A stretch of DNA of 64,000 bases, taken from NCBI RefSeq assembly GCF_006476605.1, contig NZ_ML636800.1, positions 62,001 through 126,000 on the forward strand, in the 5' to 3' direction. Shown here piece after piece: positions 54,804-63,886 of this stretch (position 1 is its first letter; the number at the start of each line of letters is the position of its first letter). This stretch comes from Brucella gallinifaecis. Its GTDB lineage: Bacteria; Pseudomonadota; Alphaproteobacteria; Rhizobiales; Rhizobiaceae. The notes beneath the pieces were generated by a model that saw only the letters and a list, made by a program, of their open reading frames with translations, did no database searches and was not told the origin of the DNA. The translations under genes and the position numbers were made by a program.

Positions 54804-55783
54804 AGGGAGCCTCCAAGCTCATCTTCAATATGAGCATGAATGATCTGGTCAAATGAGGTTTCTGCCTTAAAACCGAGTTCGCGTGCGCGTGTGGCTTCAA
54901 AACCGGGTGCCCATCCCGCACACATTCTTATGATCATTTCATCCGGTTCTTTCCGAATAAGCGCAACGGCCTTTTCGCCAGCGATACGTCGCAAGGCGTC
55001 GATCTGCTCTCCTACGGTTACGGAAAGACCTGGCATAAATAGATTGCGGCGCGGACCGAGATTTTGAAGATTCATCGTTGCAGCATGGATCAGGAAGCCA
55101 ACGGCAGAGCGTGGCGACGTATGCCAGTGACGAACGTCTTCAGATACTGGCAAAACGGCTTCCTGTCCGATCAGCGGTTCACGCAAGATATTGGAGAAAA
55201 AGCCTGATGCAGCAGCATTTGGTTTGCCAGGGCGAATACAGATTGTGGGCAAACGTATGCCGATGCCATCGAAAAAGCCGCGCCGCGTGTAATCAGACAG
55301 CAGTAATTCACAAATTGCCTTCTGCGTGCCGTAGCTGGTCAGGGGCGTAAGATGGAAATCATCCGGGATAGGGAAGGGTAGCGGAGCGCCGACAACTGCA
55401 ATTGATGATGTAAAGACGATGCGAGGATAATATCCGTCTTTATTATGGGCATGACGAACTGCATCAAACAAAAGGCGCGTACCGTCAAGATTGATCAGAT
55501 ATCCTTTGTCAAAATCAAGCTCTGCTTCGCCTGAAACAATGGCGGCCACATGGAAGATAATATCTGGACGGGTTGCGATCAGTTTTTCAGCCGTTCCATG
55601 AGCAGAAAAATCAACGCTTTCAAGTTTCGCTTCGCCGCTAAAACCTGCCGGTGCTTCCGGTTTTATAACATCGACCAGTGTCAGTGTTTTGATAGGCTTT
55701 CCATCAAGGCCACCATCTTTGACAAGTCGCTGTGATAGTTTGCGGCCAACCATACCGGCTGCACCAATGATCATAATATGCAT
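54800..55783 (-). CDS. denD: NAD-dependent epimerase/dehydratase family protein, D-erythronate dehydrogenase-like
   Basis: A 327-residue extended SDR: IIGAAGMVGRKL at the start, AAIVSGEAELDFDKGYLIN, and the active-site Y-x-x-x-K in SYGTQKAICE. The sequence matches the DenD group, which oxidises D-erythronate at C2. In that pathway DenD is accompanied by a DUF1537 kinase, OtnC-type aldolase and OtnI isomerase; none is present here, so a different sugar acid is possible. First gene of the three-gene operon, divergent from the FAD-linked dehydrogenase. Confidence 0.85.
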   Translation of the reverse strand: MHIMIIGAAGMVGRKLSQRLVKDGGLDGKPIKTLTLVDVIKPEAPAGFSGEAKLESVDFSAHGTAEKLIATRPDIIFHVAAIVSGEAELDFDKGYLINLDGTRLLFDAVRHAHNKDGYYPRIVFTSSIAVVGAPLPFPIPDDFHLTPLTSYGTQKAICELLLSDYTRRGFFDGIGIRLPTICIRPGKPNAAASGFFSNILREPLIGQEAVLPVSEDVRHWHTSPRSAVGFLIHAATMNLQNLGPRRNLFMPGLSVTVGEQIDALRRIAGEKAVALIRKEPDEMIIRMCAGWAPGFEATRARELGFKAETSFDQIIHAHIEDELGGSL

Positions 55784-55952
55784 TGTCTACTCCTCCACTA
55801 CATATCTTATTCGATTCTGCTGATACGAGAACAACAAGAACGAAAAATATTTGTAGGGTTGTCTGATAACCTTATATCGTGCAATTGAAAACTAAAATAA
55901 TGAAATTGCTATCTGCTTTATCAGTCAAGGCGGGATGGCGGCAGGAGAAATG

Positions 55953-57434
55953 ATGCAACAGGAAGTCAGAAGTGCAAGTGCCGCAAATAAAGTGTCAGAC
56001 CATGTGCAGGCGTTGATTATTGAGCTTGGAGCGGACCTTGTTCTTGCCGGTGATGATATGGATCGCTATTGCCGTGACTGGCATGGGGATGTGAGTAGCA
56101 GCGCTGTTGCGGTACTGCGTCCTCGTTCCACAAAAGATGTGTCTGCTTGTGTAAAAGCTGCCATAAATCGCGGGCTTTCTATTGTCCCTCAAGGTGGCAA
56201 TACAGGTCTTGTGCTTGGCGCAATACCGGATAGCCCTGAAACGCAAGTTGTGATCAGTCTGGAACGAATGACAGCTATACGACGGATTGAGGTTGATGAC
56301 TTCTCTGCTGTGGTGGAAGCTGGTTGCCTTCTGTCTGAATTCAAGGACAAAGTTGAGGCGGCCGGGATGTTCTTTCCGCTTGCCCTGGGTGCACAAGGTT
56401 CTTGTCGTATTGGTGGCAATGTATCCACCAATGCAGGCGGTATCAACGTCTTGCGCTATGGCATGACGCGCGAACTTGTACTTGGTGTGGAGGTCGTGCT
56501 GCCGGATGGTTCAATTTTTGATGGTCTTTCGACTTTGCGTAAGGACAATCGCGGCATAGATGTAAAACAGCTGTTTATTGGTGCTGAAGGAACCTTGGGT
56601 ATCATTACGGCTGTTTCCGTTAAGCTTATGCCTTATCCTGCACAGGTTGCAACAGCATTACTCGGTCTGAACTCTCTTGAGGAGGCCATAACGTTATATC
56701 GTCGTGCGCGATATGATTGCTGTGACTTGATGTCGGCTTTTGAATTTATGCCGCCCATTGCTTTCACTTTGGCACGTGAAGCGATGCCTGATTTGGCCAT
56801 GCCATTGGACGGAAACTATCCAGCCTATGTGTTGATGGAAATTTCTGGTTCTGGCCTGATCAATATCGAGGAACTTATGCAGCGTTTCCTTGAAAACGTC
56901 ATGCAGGATGGTCTTGTCGTTGACGGGGTAATCGCAACCTCTCATGAGCAGTCCCGCAAATTATGGCTGTTTCGTGAAGGCATGAATGAAGGGCAGGCCA
57001 AGCGGGGCTCTCATTTGCGTACTGATGTTTCTGTGCCTTTGTCGCGTCTGGCGGAATTTGTTCGTGAAGCAGAACTCGCAATTCATGCCGGTCTTCCAGA
57101 TTGTGTTTGCGTGTCTTACGGCCATGTCGGTGATGGCAACGTGCATCTTAATGTATTGCCACCTGAGACGCTGGATCGTGAAGAAAGCGATGCTTGTATT
57201 TATGCTGCAAAAAAAATCATCAATGACGTACTGGATGGTTATGATGGCTCAATCAGTGCAGAGCATGGAATTGGCCGTTTGAAGCGTTCTGACTTTGAGA
57301 AGTGGCTGCCGGATATTCGCAGACAGTTATTAAACAGAATCAAGACTGCAATTGACCCGAAATTTGTGATGAATCCAGGCTGTCAGTTGAGCTTTCCATT
57401 GAATTTGGACATTGGAGGAGGAAGACAGACATAA
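55953..57434 (+). CDS. FAD-linked 2-hydroxyacid dehydrogenase (GlcD/D2HGDH family)
   Basis: A 493-residue flavoprotein with an N-terminal PCMH FAD domain (VPQGGNTGLVLGA, GAQGSCRIGGNVSTNAGG) and a C-terminal FAD-oxidase domain with the metal-site motifs SYGHVGDGNVHLN and EHGIGRLK. Members oxidise D-2-hydroxyglutarate, D-lactate, glycolate or similar. The start at MQQEVRS is chosen from CAGGAG; two other ATGs lie just upstream. Divergent from the denD-like operon, it probably oxidises a 2-hydroxyacid intermediate of the same pathway. Confidence 0.88.
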   Translation: MQQEVRSASAANKVSDHVQALIIELGADLVLAGDDMDRYCRDWHGDVSSSAVAVLRPRSTKDVSACVKAAINRGLSIVPQGGNTGLVLGAIPDSPETQVVISLERMTAIRRIEVDDFSAVVEAGCLLSEFKDKVEAAGMFFPLALGAQGSCRIGGNVSTNAGGINVLRYGMTRELVLGVEVVLPDGSIFDGLSTLRKDNRGIDVKQLFIGAEGTLGIITAVSVKLMPYPAQVATALLGLNSLEEAITLYRRARYDCCDLMSAFEFMPPIAFTLAREAMPDLAMPLDGNYPAYVLMEISGSGLINIEELMQRFLENVMQDGLVVDGVIATSHEQSRKLWLFREGMNEGQAKRGSHLRTDVSVPLSRLAEFVREAELAIHAGLPDCVCVSYGHVGDGNVHLNVLPPETLDREESDACIYAAKKIINDVLDGYDGSISAEHGIGRLKRSDFEKWLPDIRRQLLNRIKTAIDPKFVMNPGCQLSFPLNLDIGGGRQT

Positions 57435-57810
57435 AAACCGTACGTATGGAAGAATACTTCTAGTTACTTGCACCACAATCAATGTGCTTTGGTGCAGAGT
57501 GCACAAGCTTGGAATGATAGAGCGTTTTCTGTTTGATTTGAGTAACCGGAAATGCTCTATTTATTTGTTATTAAAAGAAAAAACATATGCATCGTATAGT
57601 TGCTTCATGGGCCTATGGTGCATCGGCAAAATCCAGATATTCTATTTTTGAAACAGAAATGTGAATCCTGTTTCCTGAGCCATTTAAATAGGCCTGCCTG
57701 ATCTTTTCTGAGCCAGAATAATCTCTTCATCGTCTGATGTTGAAGATTATTGCTTTACGTACCTCAAAGTGAACGCTAAGGTTGAGCTGCAAGACTTTGG
57801 GAGGAGTTAA
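57435..57810. other. intergenic leader with a TTAGAGC-type inverted repeat
   Basis: No gene. An imperfect inverted pair ATAGAGCGTTTTC (57517-57529) and GGAAATGCTCTAT (57548-57560) belongs to the same dispersed repeat type as 63847-63886. The right part probably carries the promoter of the sugar ABC operon; GGGAGGAG near 57800 is the ribosome site of the leader frame. Confidence 0.5.
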
Positions 57811-57888
57811 GTGCTAACTAATAATCCAGTATACAGAAACGCGAATGCGCACGAGTGTGTCTGCACTGTGTTGAGTGTAACCGCATGA
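57811..57888 (+). CDS. 25-residue leader peptide coupled to the sugar ABC ATPase
   Basis: A strong GGGAGGAG is followed at 4-5 bp by GTG and a 25-codon frame (MLTNNPVYRNANAHECVCTV then LSVTA) whose TGA overlaps the ATPase start as ATGA (57885-57888). The ATPase ATG itself has only a weak ribosome site, so translation of this leader probably delivers ribosomes to it. The peptide shows no known motif apart from C-V-C. It could also be a fortuitous frame. Confidence 0.5.
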   Translation: MLTNNPVYRNANAHECVCTVLSVTA

Positions 57889-59405
57889 ATACAGTTCCAT
57901 CAGAAAATCCTGCGCCACTCCTTGAGGCCGTGGCATTGTCAAAATCCTTTGGGCCGGTTCAGGTTCTTAAAGGTATTAATCTGAGCATTTATGGCGGCGA
58001 AGTTCATGCAATTATCGGTGAAAATGGTGCTGGAAAATCAACATTGATGAAACTGCTTGCCGGTAATGAACGTCCGACAAGCGGTGAAATTCATATTGAT
58101 GGAAAACCTGTCACCTTTTCCGGGCCGGTCGAAGCTGAAGCACAGGGAATTGTACTTGTGCATCAGGAAATTCTGTTGGCACCGGATCTGAGTGTTGCGC
58201 AGAACATTTATCTTGTTCGCGAACTCTCAAACGGCATTGTTGTCGATGATAAATCAATGCGTGAAGGTGCGCGGGAGGCAATTCGCAATCTTGGCGCAGA
58301 CATCGATCCCGATGCAATTGTTGGCAATCTTTCGATAGCCCAGCGGCAGCTCGTACAGATTGCACGTGTATTGCTCGTTCCGCATCGTGTGGTCATTTTT
58401 GACGAACCGACAGCATCACTGACACCGGTGGAAACCGAAGCCTTGTTAAAAGTGATCTGCGATATTCGCGCCAAGGGCGTTGCAGTTCTTTATATCTCTC
58501 ATCGTTTACCGGAAGTGAAAGAGATTTCGGATCGCGTAACGGTTTTGCGTGATGGAACACTTGTTGCAGCACATATGGCTTCAGAGCTTCAGCCCAATGA
58601 TATGGCCCGTCTGATGGTTGGGCGTGATGTGGCAAAACTTTATCCTGATCGTGCAACGGAGCGTGGCCAGGATCAGGTGCTTGAAGTGCAGGATTTTACA
58701 GTGCCGGGCTTTGTTAAAACCGCAAGCTTTAGCTTGAAAAGAGGAGAAATCCTTGGTTTTGCCGGACTTGTTGGTGCCGGACGTACGGAGCTTATGGAGG
58801 GAATTGTCGGACTTCGTCCCGGTAAGGGTCAAGTTCGACACAATGGCAAGCCAGTCAATTTCCATAATGCGCATGAAAGCCTTTCGGCAGGAATCGCCTA
58901 TCTCAGCGAGGACAGGAAAGGCAAGGGTTTGCTGCTTGGCAAAGATCTGGGCATCAATCTGACCCTTGCATCGATCACCAAATTTGTCCGCGGCTTGCAG
59001 ATTGACCGACGCAAAGAACGCGCGGCACTTGATGATGCGATCAAGGAATTTGATATCCGCACAGGCCGCAAGGATATTCTTGCAGGGCAGCTCTCTGGCG
59101 GAAATCAGCAAAAGCTGTTGCTTGCAAAAATGATGTTGCTCAACCCGTCGATCGTTATCATTGACGAACCAACGCGCGGTATTGATGTGGGCACAAAAGA
59201 ACAGATTTATCAATTCATTGCCAATCTGGCTGATGAGGGCAAATCAATCATTGTCGTATCATCTGAAATGCCGGAACTGATCGGGATATGTGATCGAATT
59301 GTCATCATGCGCGAAGGACGGATAGCGGGAGAAGTGATCGGAGAAAAGATGACCGAGCATGACATCGTTGTCCTTGCAACAGGCGTCAGCAAAGAAGCCG
59401 CATAA
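57885..59405 (+). CDS. sugar ABC transporter ATP-binding protein (RbsA type)
   Basis: A 506-residue protein with two fused nucleotide-binding domains. The first has Walker A GENGAGKST, signature LSIAQRQ and Walker B VVIFDEPTASL; the second has degenerate GLVGAGRTE with LSGGNQQK and IIDEPTRGID. This arrangement is diagnostic of carbohydrate importers of the RbsA/MglA class. The start is MNTVPSENP, overlapping the leader frame by 4 bp. The permease follows after 17 bp. Confidence 0.94.
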   Translation: MNTVPSENPAPLLEAVALSKSFGPVQVLKGINLSIYGGEVHAIIGENGAGKSTLMKLLAGNERPTSGEIHIDGKPVTFSGPVEAEAQGIVLVHQEILLAPDLSVAQNIYLVRELSNGIVVDDKSMREGAREAIRNLGADIDPDAIVGNLSIAQRQLVQIARVLLVPHRVVIFDEPTASLTPVETEALLKVICDIRAKGVAVLYISHRLPEVKEISDRVTVLRDGTLVAAHMASELQPNDMARLMVGRDVAKLYPDRATERGQDQVLEVQDFTVPGFVKTASFSLKRGEILGFAGLVGAGRTELMEGIVGLRPGKGQVRHNGKPVNFHNAHESLSAGIAYLSEDRKGKGLLLGKDLGINLTLASITKFVRGLQIDRRKERAALDDAIKEFDIRTGRKDILAGQLSGGNQQKLLLAKMMLLNPSIVIIDEPTRGIDVGTKEQIYQFIANLADEGKSIIVVSSEMPELIGICDRIVIMREGRIAGEVIGEKMTEHDIVVLATGVSKEAA

Positions 59406-59422
59406 AGGTAGAAGGGGAACGA

Positions 59423-60424
59423 ATGACTGACGTATTAACTGATAAGAGCAAAACGCCAAAGACGTCTAAAGACTGGGATCTGAGGGCGATTGCGCCTTTT
59501 ATCGCGCTCATTCTGCTGCTTATTCTTGGAACGATTGCCAATCCAAATTTCATCAGCATTGATAATCTGCTCAATGTTGCAACACGCAGTGCCTTTATTG
59601 CCATTATCGCACTGGGTGCTACTTATGTAATATCGTCTGGCGGGCTTGATCTTTCGGTTGGTGCTATGGCGGCATTTGTCGGCAGCATCATGATCATGTT
59701 CATGAACAGCGGTGTCATCGCCGATCCGGTCATGATGCTGATAGCGGCAGTCTTACTGGCCGTTGTAGTGGGTGCACTTTGTGGTTTGACCAACGGGCTG
59801 ATCACAACGCTTGGCGGGATAGAACCGTTTATTGCAACCCTTGGAACTATGGGGATTTACCGTGGTCTGACGACCTGGCTGTCGCAGGGCGGGGCTATTA
59901 CGCTGCGCAATCCAGATATTCAGGCGCTTTACCGCCCTGTTTATTTCGGTGATATATTCGGTGTTCCCATTCCGGTCATCGTGATTTTTGTGACAGCCGC
60001 GATCGCTGCTTTCGTTCTTTACCGCACCCGTTATGGGCGGCATGTAATTGCTGTTGGCTCCAGTGAAGATGTTGCGCGCTATTCAGGTATTTCGGTTAAA
60101 CGGATTCGCACCATTGCCTATGTTGTACAGGGACTTTGCGTGGCTGTTGCCGTGTTGCTTTATGTGCCGCGATTAGGCTCGACATCGGCCACAACCGGAA
60201 TGCTGTGGGAATTGCAGGCAATTACAGCCGTTGTTGTCGGCGGCACGGCATTGCGTGGTGGCATAGGACGTGTCTGGGGAACGATCTGCGGTGCGTTTAT
60301 TCTTGAAATTGTCGGCAATATCATGCTGCTTTCCAACTTCATCAGTGAATATCTGATCGGCGCTATCCAGGGAGCAATTATCATCATTGCCATGCTGGTG
60401 CAGCGTTCACTCTCACGACGATGA
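59423..60424 (+). CDS. sugar ABC transporter permease (RbsC type)
   Basis: A 333-residue, about ten-helix permease with the RbsC hallmarks VISSGGLDLSVGAMAAFVGS, GLTNGLITTLGGIEPFIATLG and GGTALRGGIGRVWGT. GAAGGGGAACG precedes the ATG. It works with the ATPase upstream and the binding protein 99 bp downstream. Confidence 0.94.
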   Translation: MTDVLTDKSKTPKTSKDWDLRAIAPFIALILLLILGTIANPNFISIDNLLNVATRSAFIAIIALGATYVISSGGLDLSVGAMAAFVGSIMIMFMNSGVIADPVMMLIAAVLLAVVVGALCGLTNGLITTLGGIEPFIATLGTMGIYRGLTTWLSQGGAITLRNPDIQALYRPVYFGDIFGVPIPVIVIFVTAAIAAFVLYRTRYGRHVIAVGSSEDVARYSGISVKRIRTIAYVVQGLCVAVAVLLYVPRLGSTSATTGMLWELQAITAVVVGGTALRGGIGRVWGTICGAFILEIVGNIMLLSNFISEYLIGAIQGAIIIIAMLVQRSLSRR

Positions 60425-60522
60425 TAGGAACTGGTTGCTGACTTGGGACTACAGGTTTGACAGGATTGATGGGGCGGTCCGGTCACTCAGTGATAAAGCC
60501 CCCGAACAGTTGGGAGGATGGA

Positions 60523-61500
60523 ATGAAAGGGAAATTTTTAAGCGTTGCTTTTGCAGCTCTCGCTGCCGGAGCACTTGCTATCGGAACAATGGCCTTTACT
60601 GGCATTGCAAACGCGCAGGATAAAAAAGTCACGATCGGTGTATCGATCCCGGCTGCAGATCATGGCTGGACAGCTGGTGTCGTTTATCATGCTGAGCGTG
60701 TGGCAAAACTTCTGATGCAGGAGCATCCTGGTCTTAACGTCATCGTCAAGACCTCACCGGATGCAGCCAATCAGGCCAATGCATTGCAGGATCTTGCCGT
60801 GCAGGGACTTGACGGGCTTGTCGTATTGCCGACGGATCCCGATCCACTGGTCAATGCGATCAAGGAAATCAAGGATAAGGGTACTTTTGTAGCGCTTGTT
60901 GACCGTGCACCGAGCAACAATGACAATTCCATCCGCGATCTTTATATAGCGGGCAACAATCCGGCTCTCGGTCAGGTCGCAGGTGAATATATTGCGAAAA
61001 ACACCCCTGATGCTCAGGTTGTCGTTATTCGTGGCATGCCTATCCCCATCGATCAGCAGCGCCAGGATGGTTTCGACAAGGGTATTGAAGGCACAAACGT
61101 CAAGATTCTTGATCGTCAATATGGCAACTGGAACCGTGATGATGCCTTCCGCGTCATGCAGGACTTCCTGACCAAATATCCGAAGATCGATGTTGTCTGG
61201 TGTCAGGATGACGATATGGCGGTTGGTGTGCTGGAAGCTATCAAACAGGCAAACCGCGATGATATCCAGTATGTTATCGGCGGTGCTGGCTCCAAGGACA
61301 TGATCAAAAAGGTCATGGATGGCGACAAGCTTATGCCTGTTGATGTACTCTATCCGCCTGCAATGGTGTCAACAGCAATGGAACTGGCTGCCAGCCACTT
61401 CTATGATCAGGTGCCTGTAAGCGGCGAATATATTCTTGATGCAACCTTGATCACCAAAGACAACGCTGAAGAGTTCTATTTCCCGGATTCTCCGTTTTGA
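60523..61500 (+). CDS. sugar ABC transporter substrate-binding protein (RbsB/periplasmic-binding 4 type)
   Basis: A 325-residue periplasmic protein with signal peptide ending at NAQ|D. The mature start KKVTIGVSIPAADHGWTAGV matches RbsB-like sugar binders (Trp stacking in the ligand pocket), and QDDDMAVGVLEAIKQ is the typical second-domain motif. GGGAGGATG precedes the ATG; an in-frame upstream extension is leader sequence. The ligand is unknown, probably a monosaccharide or polyol. Confidence 0.94.
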   Translation: MKGKFLSVAFAALAAGALAIGTMAFTGIANAQDKKVTIGVSIPAADHGWTAGVVYHAERVAKLLMQEHPGLNVIVKTSPDAANQANALQDLAVQGLDGLVVLPTDPDPLVNAIKEIKDKGTFVALVDRAPSNNDNSIRDLYIAGNNPALGQVAGEYIAKNTPDAQVVVIRGMPIPIDQQRQDGFDKGIEGTNVKILDRQYGNWNRDDAFRVMQDFLTKYPKIDVVWCQDDDMAVGVLEAIKQANRDDIQYVIGGAGSKDMIKKVMDGDKLMPVDVLYPPAMVSTAMELAASHFYDQVPVSGEYILDATLITKDNAEEFYFPDSPF

Positions 61501-61579
61501 TCTTGAAATACGCGCCTGCTTTGTCGGGCGCGTATTTGCTTAAGCAATATAAGTTACAGTTTCATTTGGAGAGTTTTTG

Positions 61580-62632
61580 ATGAAAACGATCAAAGGCCCC
61601 GGGATTTTCCTCGGGCAGTTTGCGGGCGATGAAGCACCATTCAATACATGGGAGGGCATTACCAAATGGGCAGCAGAAAAAGGCTATGCTGGCGTACAGG
61701 TGCCGACCTGGGCAAGCCAGTTGATCGATCTGAAGAAGGCTTCCGAATCTAAAGATTATTGTGATGAATTTGCCGGTGTTGCGCGTGAAAACGGTGTAGA
61801 AGTTACCGAGCTTTCGACGCATTTGCAGGGCCAGCTTATTGCGGTTCATCCAGCCTATGATGAAGCTTTCGACGGCTTTGCTGTGCCGGAAGTGCGCGGC
61901 AATCCAAAAGCGCGTCAGGCATGGGCTGTCGAGCAGGTGAAAATGGCCATCCGCGCCTCCCGCAATCTTGGAATTGGCGCACACGCAACCTTCTCAGGTG
62001 CCTTAGCTTGGCCGTTTGTCTATCCATGGCCGCAACGCCCTGCCGGTCTGGTCGAGGCTGCCTTTGATGAATTGGCGCGTCGCTGGCTGCCAATCCTTGA
62101 TCATGCAGAAGAACATGGCGTGGATATCTGCTATGAAATCCATCCGGGTGAAGACCTGCATGATGGTGTGACATTCGAGATGTTTCTTGAGCGTGTGAAG
62201 AATCATGCGCGTGCGAATATGCTCTATGATCCATCGCACTACGTGCTGCAATGTCTCGATTATCTCGACAATATCGACATCTATAAAGACCGGATCAGGA
62301 TGTTTCACGTCAAGGATGCCGAGTTTAATCCGACAGGACGTCAGGGTGTTTATGGCGGCTATCAGGGCTGGGTCAATCGCGCTGGCCGTTTCCGCTCGCT
62401 TGGCGATGGCCAGGTCGATTTCGGTGCTGTGTTTTCGAAAATGGCTGCCAATGATTTTGATGGATGGGCTGTTGTCGAATGGGAATGCGCACTCAAACAC
62501 CCCGAAGACGGTGCGCGTGAGGGGGCCGAATTCGTTAAACATCATATCATTCGCGTGACTGAAAAAGCATTCGATGATTTCGCCGCTGGCGGCACGGATG
62601 ATGCTGCCAATCGTCGTATGCTGGGATTATAA
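61580..62632 (+). CDS. sugar phosphate isomerase/epimerase family TIM-barrel protein
   Basis: A 350-residue AP-endonuclease-2/xylose-isomerase-like barrel. Metal-site residues are recognisable in CYEIHPGED, YDPSHYVLQ, MFHVKDAEF and VEWECALK. Members isomerise, epimerise or hydrolyse keto-sugars and inositol derivatives. The ATG follows GGAGAG. It is followed after 9 bp by a Gfo/Idh dehydrogenase, a pairing typical of pathways that first oxidise a cyclic polyol or glycoside and then rearrange it. Confidence 0.88.
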   Translation: MKTIKGPGIFLGQFAGDEAPFNTWEGITKWAAEKGYAGVQVPTWASQLIDLKKASESKDYCDEFAGVARENGVEVTELSTHLQGQLIAVHPAYDEAFDGFAVPEVRGNPKARQAWAVEQVKMAIRASRNLGIGAHATFSGALAWPFVYPWPQRPAGLVEAAFDELARRWLPILDHAEEHGVDICYEIHPGEDLHDGVTFEMFLERVKNHARANMLYDPSHYVLQCLDYLDNIDIYKDRIRMFHVKDAEFNPTGRQGVYGGYQGWVNRAGRFRSLGDGQVDFGAVFSKMAANDFDGWAVVEWECALKHPEDGAREGAEFVKHHIIRVTEKAFDDFAAGGTDDAANRRMLGL

Positions 62633-62641
62633 GGTACTCCA

Positions 62642-63817
62642 ATGACCATTGAAGCAAAAAACAAGGAAACAGCCCATCCTCGCATACGGCTTGGAATGGT
62701 TGGCGGTGGTGCAGGCGCGTTTATCGGCGGCGTGCATCGCATGGCATCGCGTCTCGATAATCGCTTTGAGCTGGTGGCAGGCGCACTCTCGTCCTCAGCC
62801 GAAAAAGCGCAGGCGTCCGGACGTGAACTTGGACTGGCCGAAGATCGTATTTATTCAAGCTATAAAGAAATGGCGATCCGCGAAGCGCGGCTTAAGAATG
62901 GCATTGAAGCAGTAGCGATCGTCACGCCAAATCATGTGCATTATGATGCAGCTAAGGAATTTCTGCGCCGTGGTATTCATGTGATCTGTGACAAGCCCCT
63001 GACCTCCACTTTAGCGGATGCAAAGAAGCTTAAGAAAGTGGCCGATGAGAGCGGGGCACTGTTCGTCCTGACTCACAACTACACCGGCTATCCAATGGTG
63101 CGTCAGGCCCGCGAAATGATTGCTAATGGCGAACTGGGTGATTTACGTGTTGTTCAGGTAGAATATGCGCAGGATTGGCTCACTGAAGCCGTGGAGGAAA
63201 CCGGAGCAAAGGGTGCTGTATGGCGCACGGACCCGGCACAATCAGGCCTTGGTGGAGCAACGGGCGATATTGGCACCCATGCCTTTAATCTTGCATCCTT
63301 CGTTACCGGCCTGACGCTTGAAAGCCTGGCGGCGGACCTTGACAGTTTTGTTGAAGGCCGTCGCCTTGATGATAATGCGCATGTCATGCTGCGTTTTGCC
63401 GGTGGGGCCAAGGGTATGCTCTGGTGCAGTCAGGTGGCACCGGGTAATGAAAATGCGCTGCGTCTTCGTGTTTATGGGACCAAAGGCGGCATTGAATGGG
63501 CTCAGGAAGATCCAAACCGGCTGTGGTTCACACCGTTTGGTGAACAAAAGCGGCTGATTACCCGTGGCGGCGCGGGTGTAGGCGCCTCTGCAACACGTGT
63601 AACGCGTATCCCGAGCGGCCACCCTGAAGGTTATCTTGAAGCATTCGCAACAATTTACACGGAAGCAGCTAATGCTATTGAGGCCAAACGTGACAATAGA
63701 AGTCTCGACAGCGCGGTTATTTATCCAACCGTCGATGATGGCGTCAAAGGCGTTGCATTCATTGATGCCTGTGTCCGATCATCGAACAAAAATGGCGGAT
63801 GGGTCAACCTGATCTGA
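62642..63817 (+). CDS. Gfo/Idh/MocA-family oxidoreductase
   Basis: A 391-residue NAD(P)-dependent dehydrogenase: Rossmann motif GMVGGGAGAFIGGVHRMA, the lysine motif HVICDKPLTST, and the catalytic GDIGTHAFNLASFV. It probably oxidises the sugar or polyol imported by the ABC system, upstream of the TIM-barrel enzyme. It begins 9 bp after the isomerase stop. The substrate could be an inositol, anhydro-sugar or glycoside; sequence alone does not say. Confidence 0.9.
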   Translation: MTIEAKNKETAHPRIRLGMVGGGAGAFIGGVHRMASRLDNRFELVAGALSSSAEKAQASGRELGLAEDRIYSSYKEMAIREARLKNGIEAVAIVTPNHVHYDAAKEFLRRGIHVICDKPLTSTLADAKKLKKVADESGALFVLTHNYTGYPMVRQAREMIANGELGDLRVVQVEYAQDWLTEAVEETGAKGAVWRTDPAQSGLGGATGDIGTHAFNLASFVTGLTLESLAADLDSFVEGRRLDDNAHVMLRFAGGAKGMLWCSQVAPGNENALRLRVYGTKGGIEWAQEDPNRLWFTPFGEQKRLITRGGAGVGASATRVTRIPSGHPEGYLEAFATIYTEAANAIEAKRDNRSLDSAVIYPTVDDGVKGVAFIDACVRSSNKNGGWVNLI

Positions 63818-63846
63818 CCTCAGGAAGGATGCAAATAATTTCGATC

Positions 63847-63886
63847 AGAGCATTTCCAATGCTTCGCTTTCACTGGGAAATGCTCT
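63847..63886. repeat. TTAGAGC-type inverted repeat (terminator-like)
   Basis: AGAGCATTTCC and GGAAATGCTCT form a perfect 11-bp stem with an 18-nt loop. Same family as 57517-57560. Its right arm runs into the stop codon of the minus-strand frame at 63885. Confidence 0.65.
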
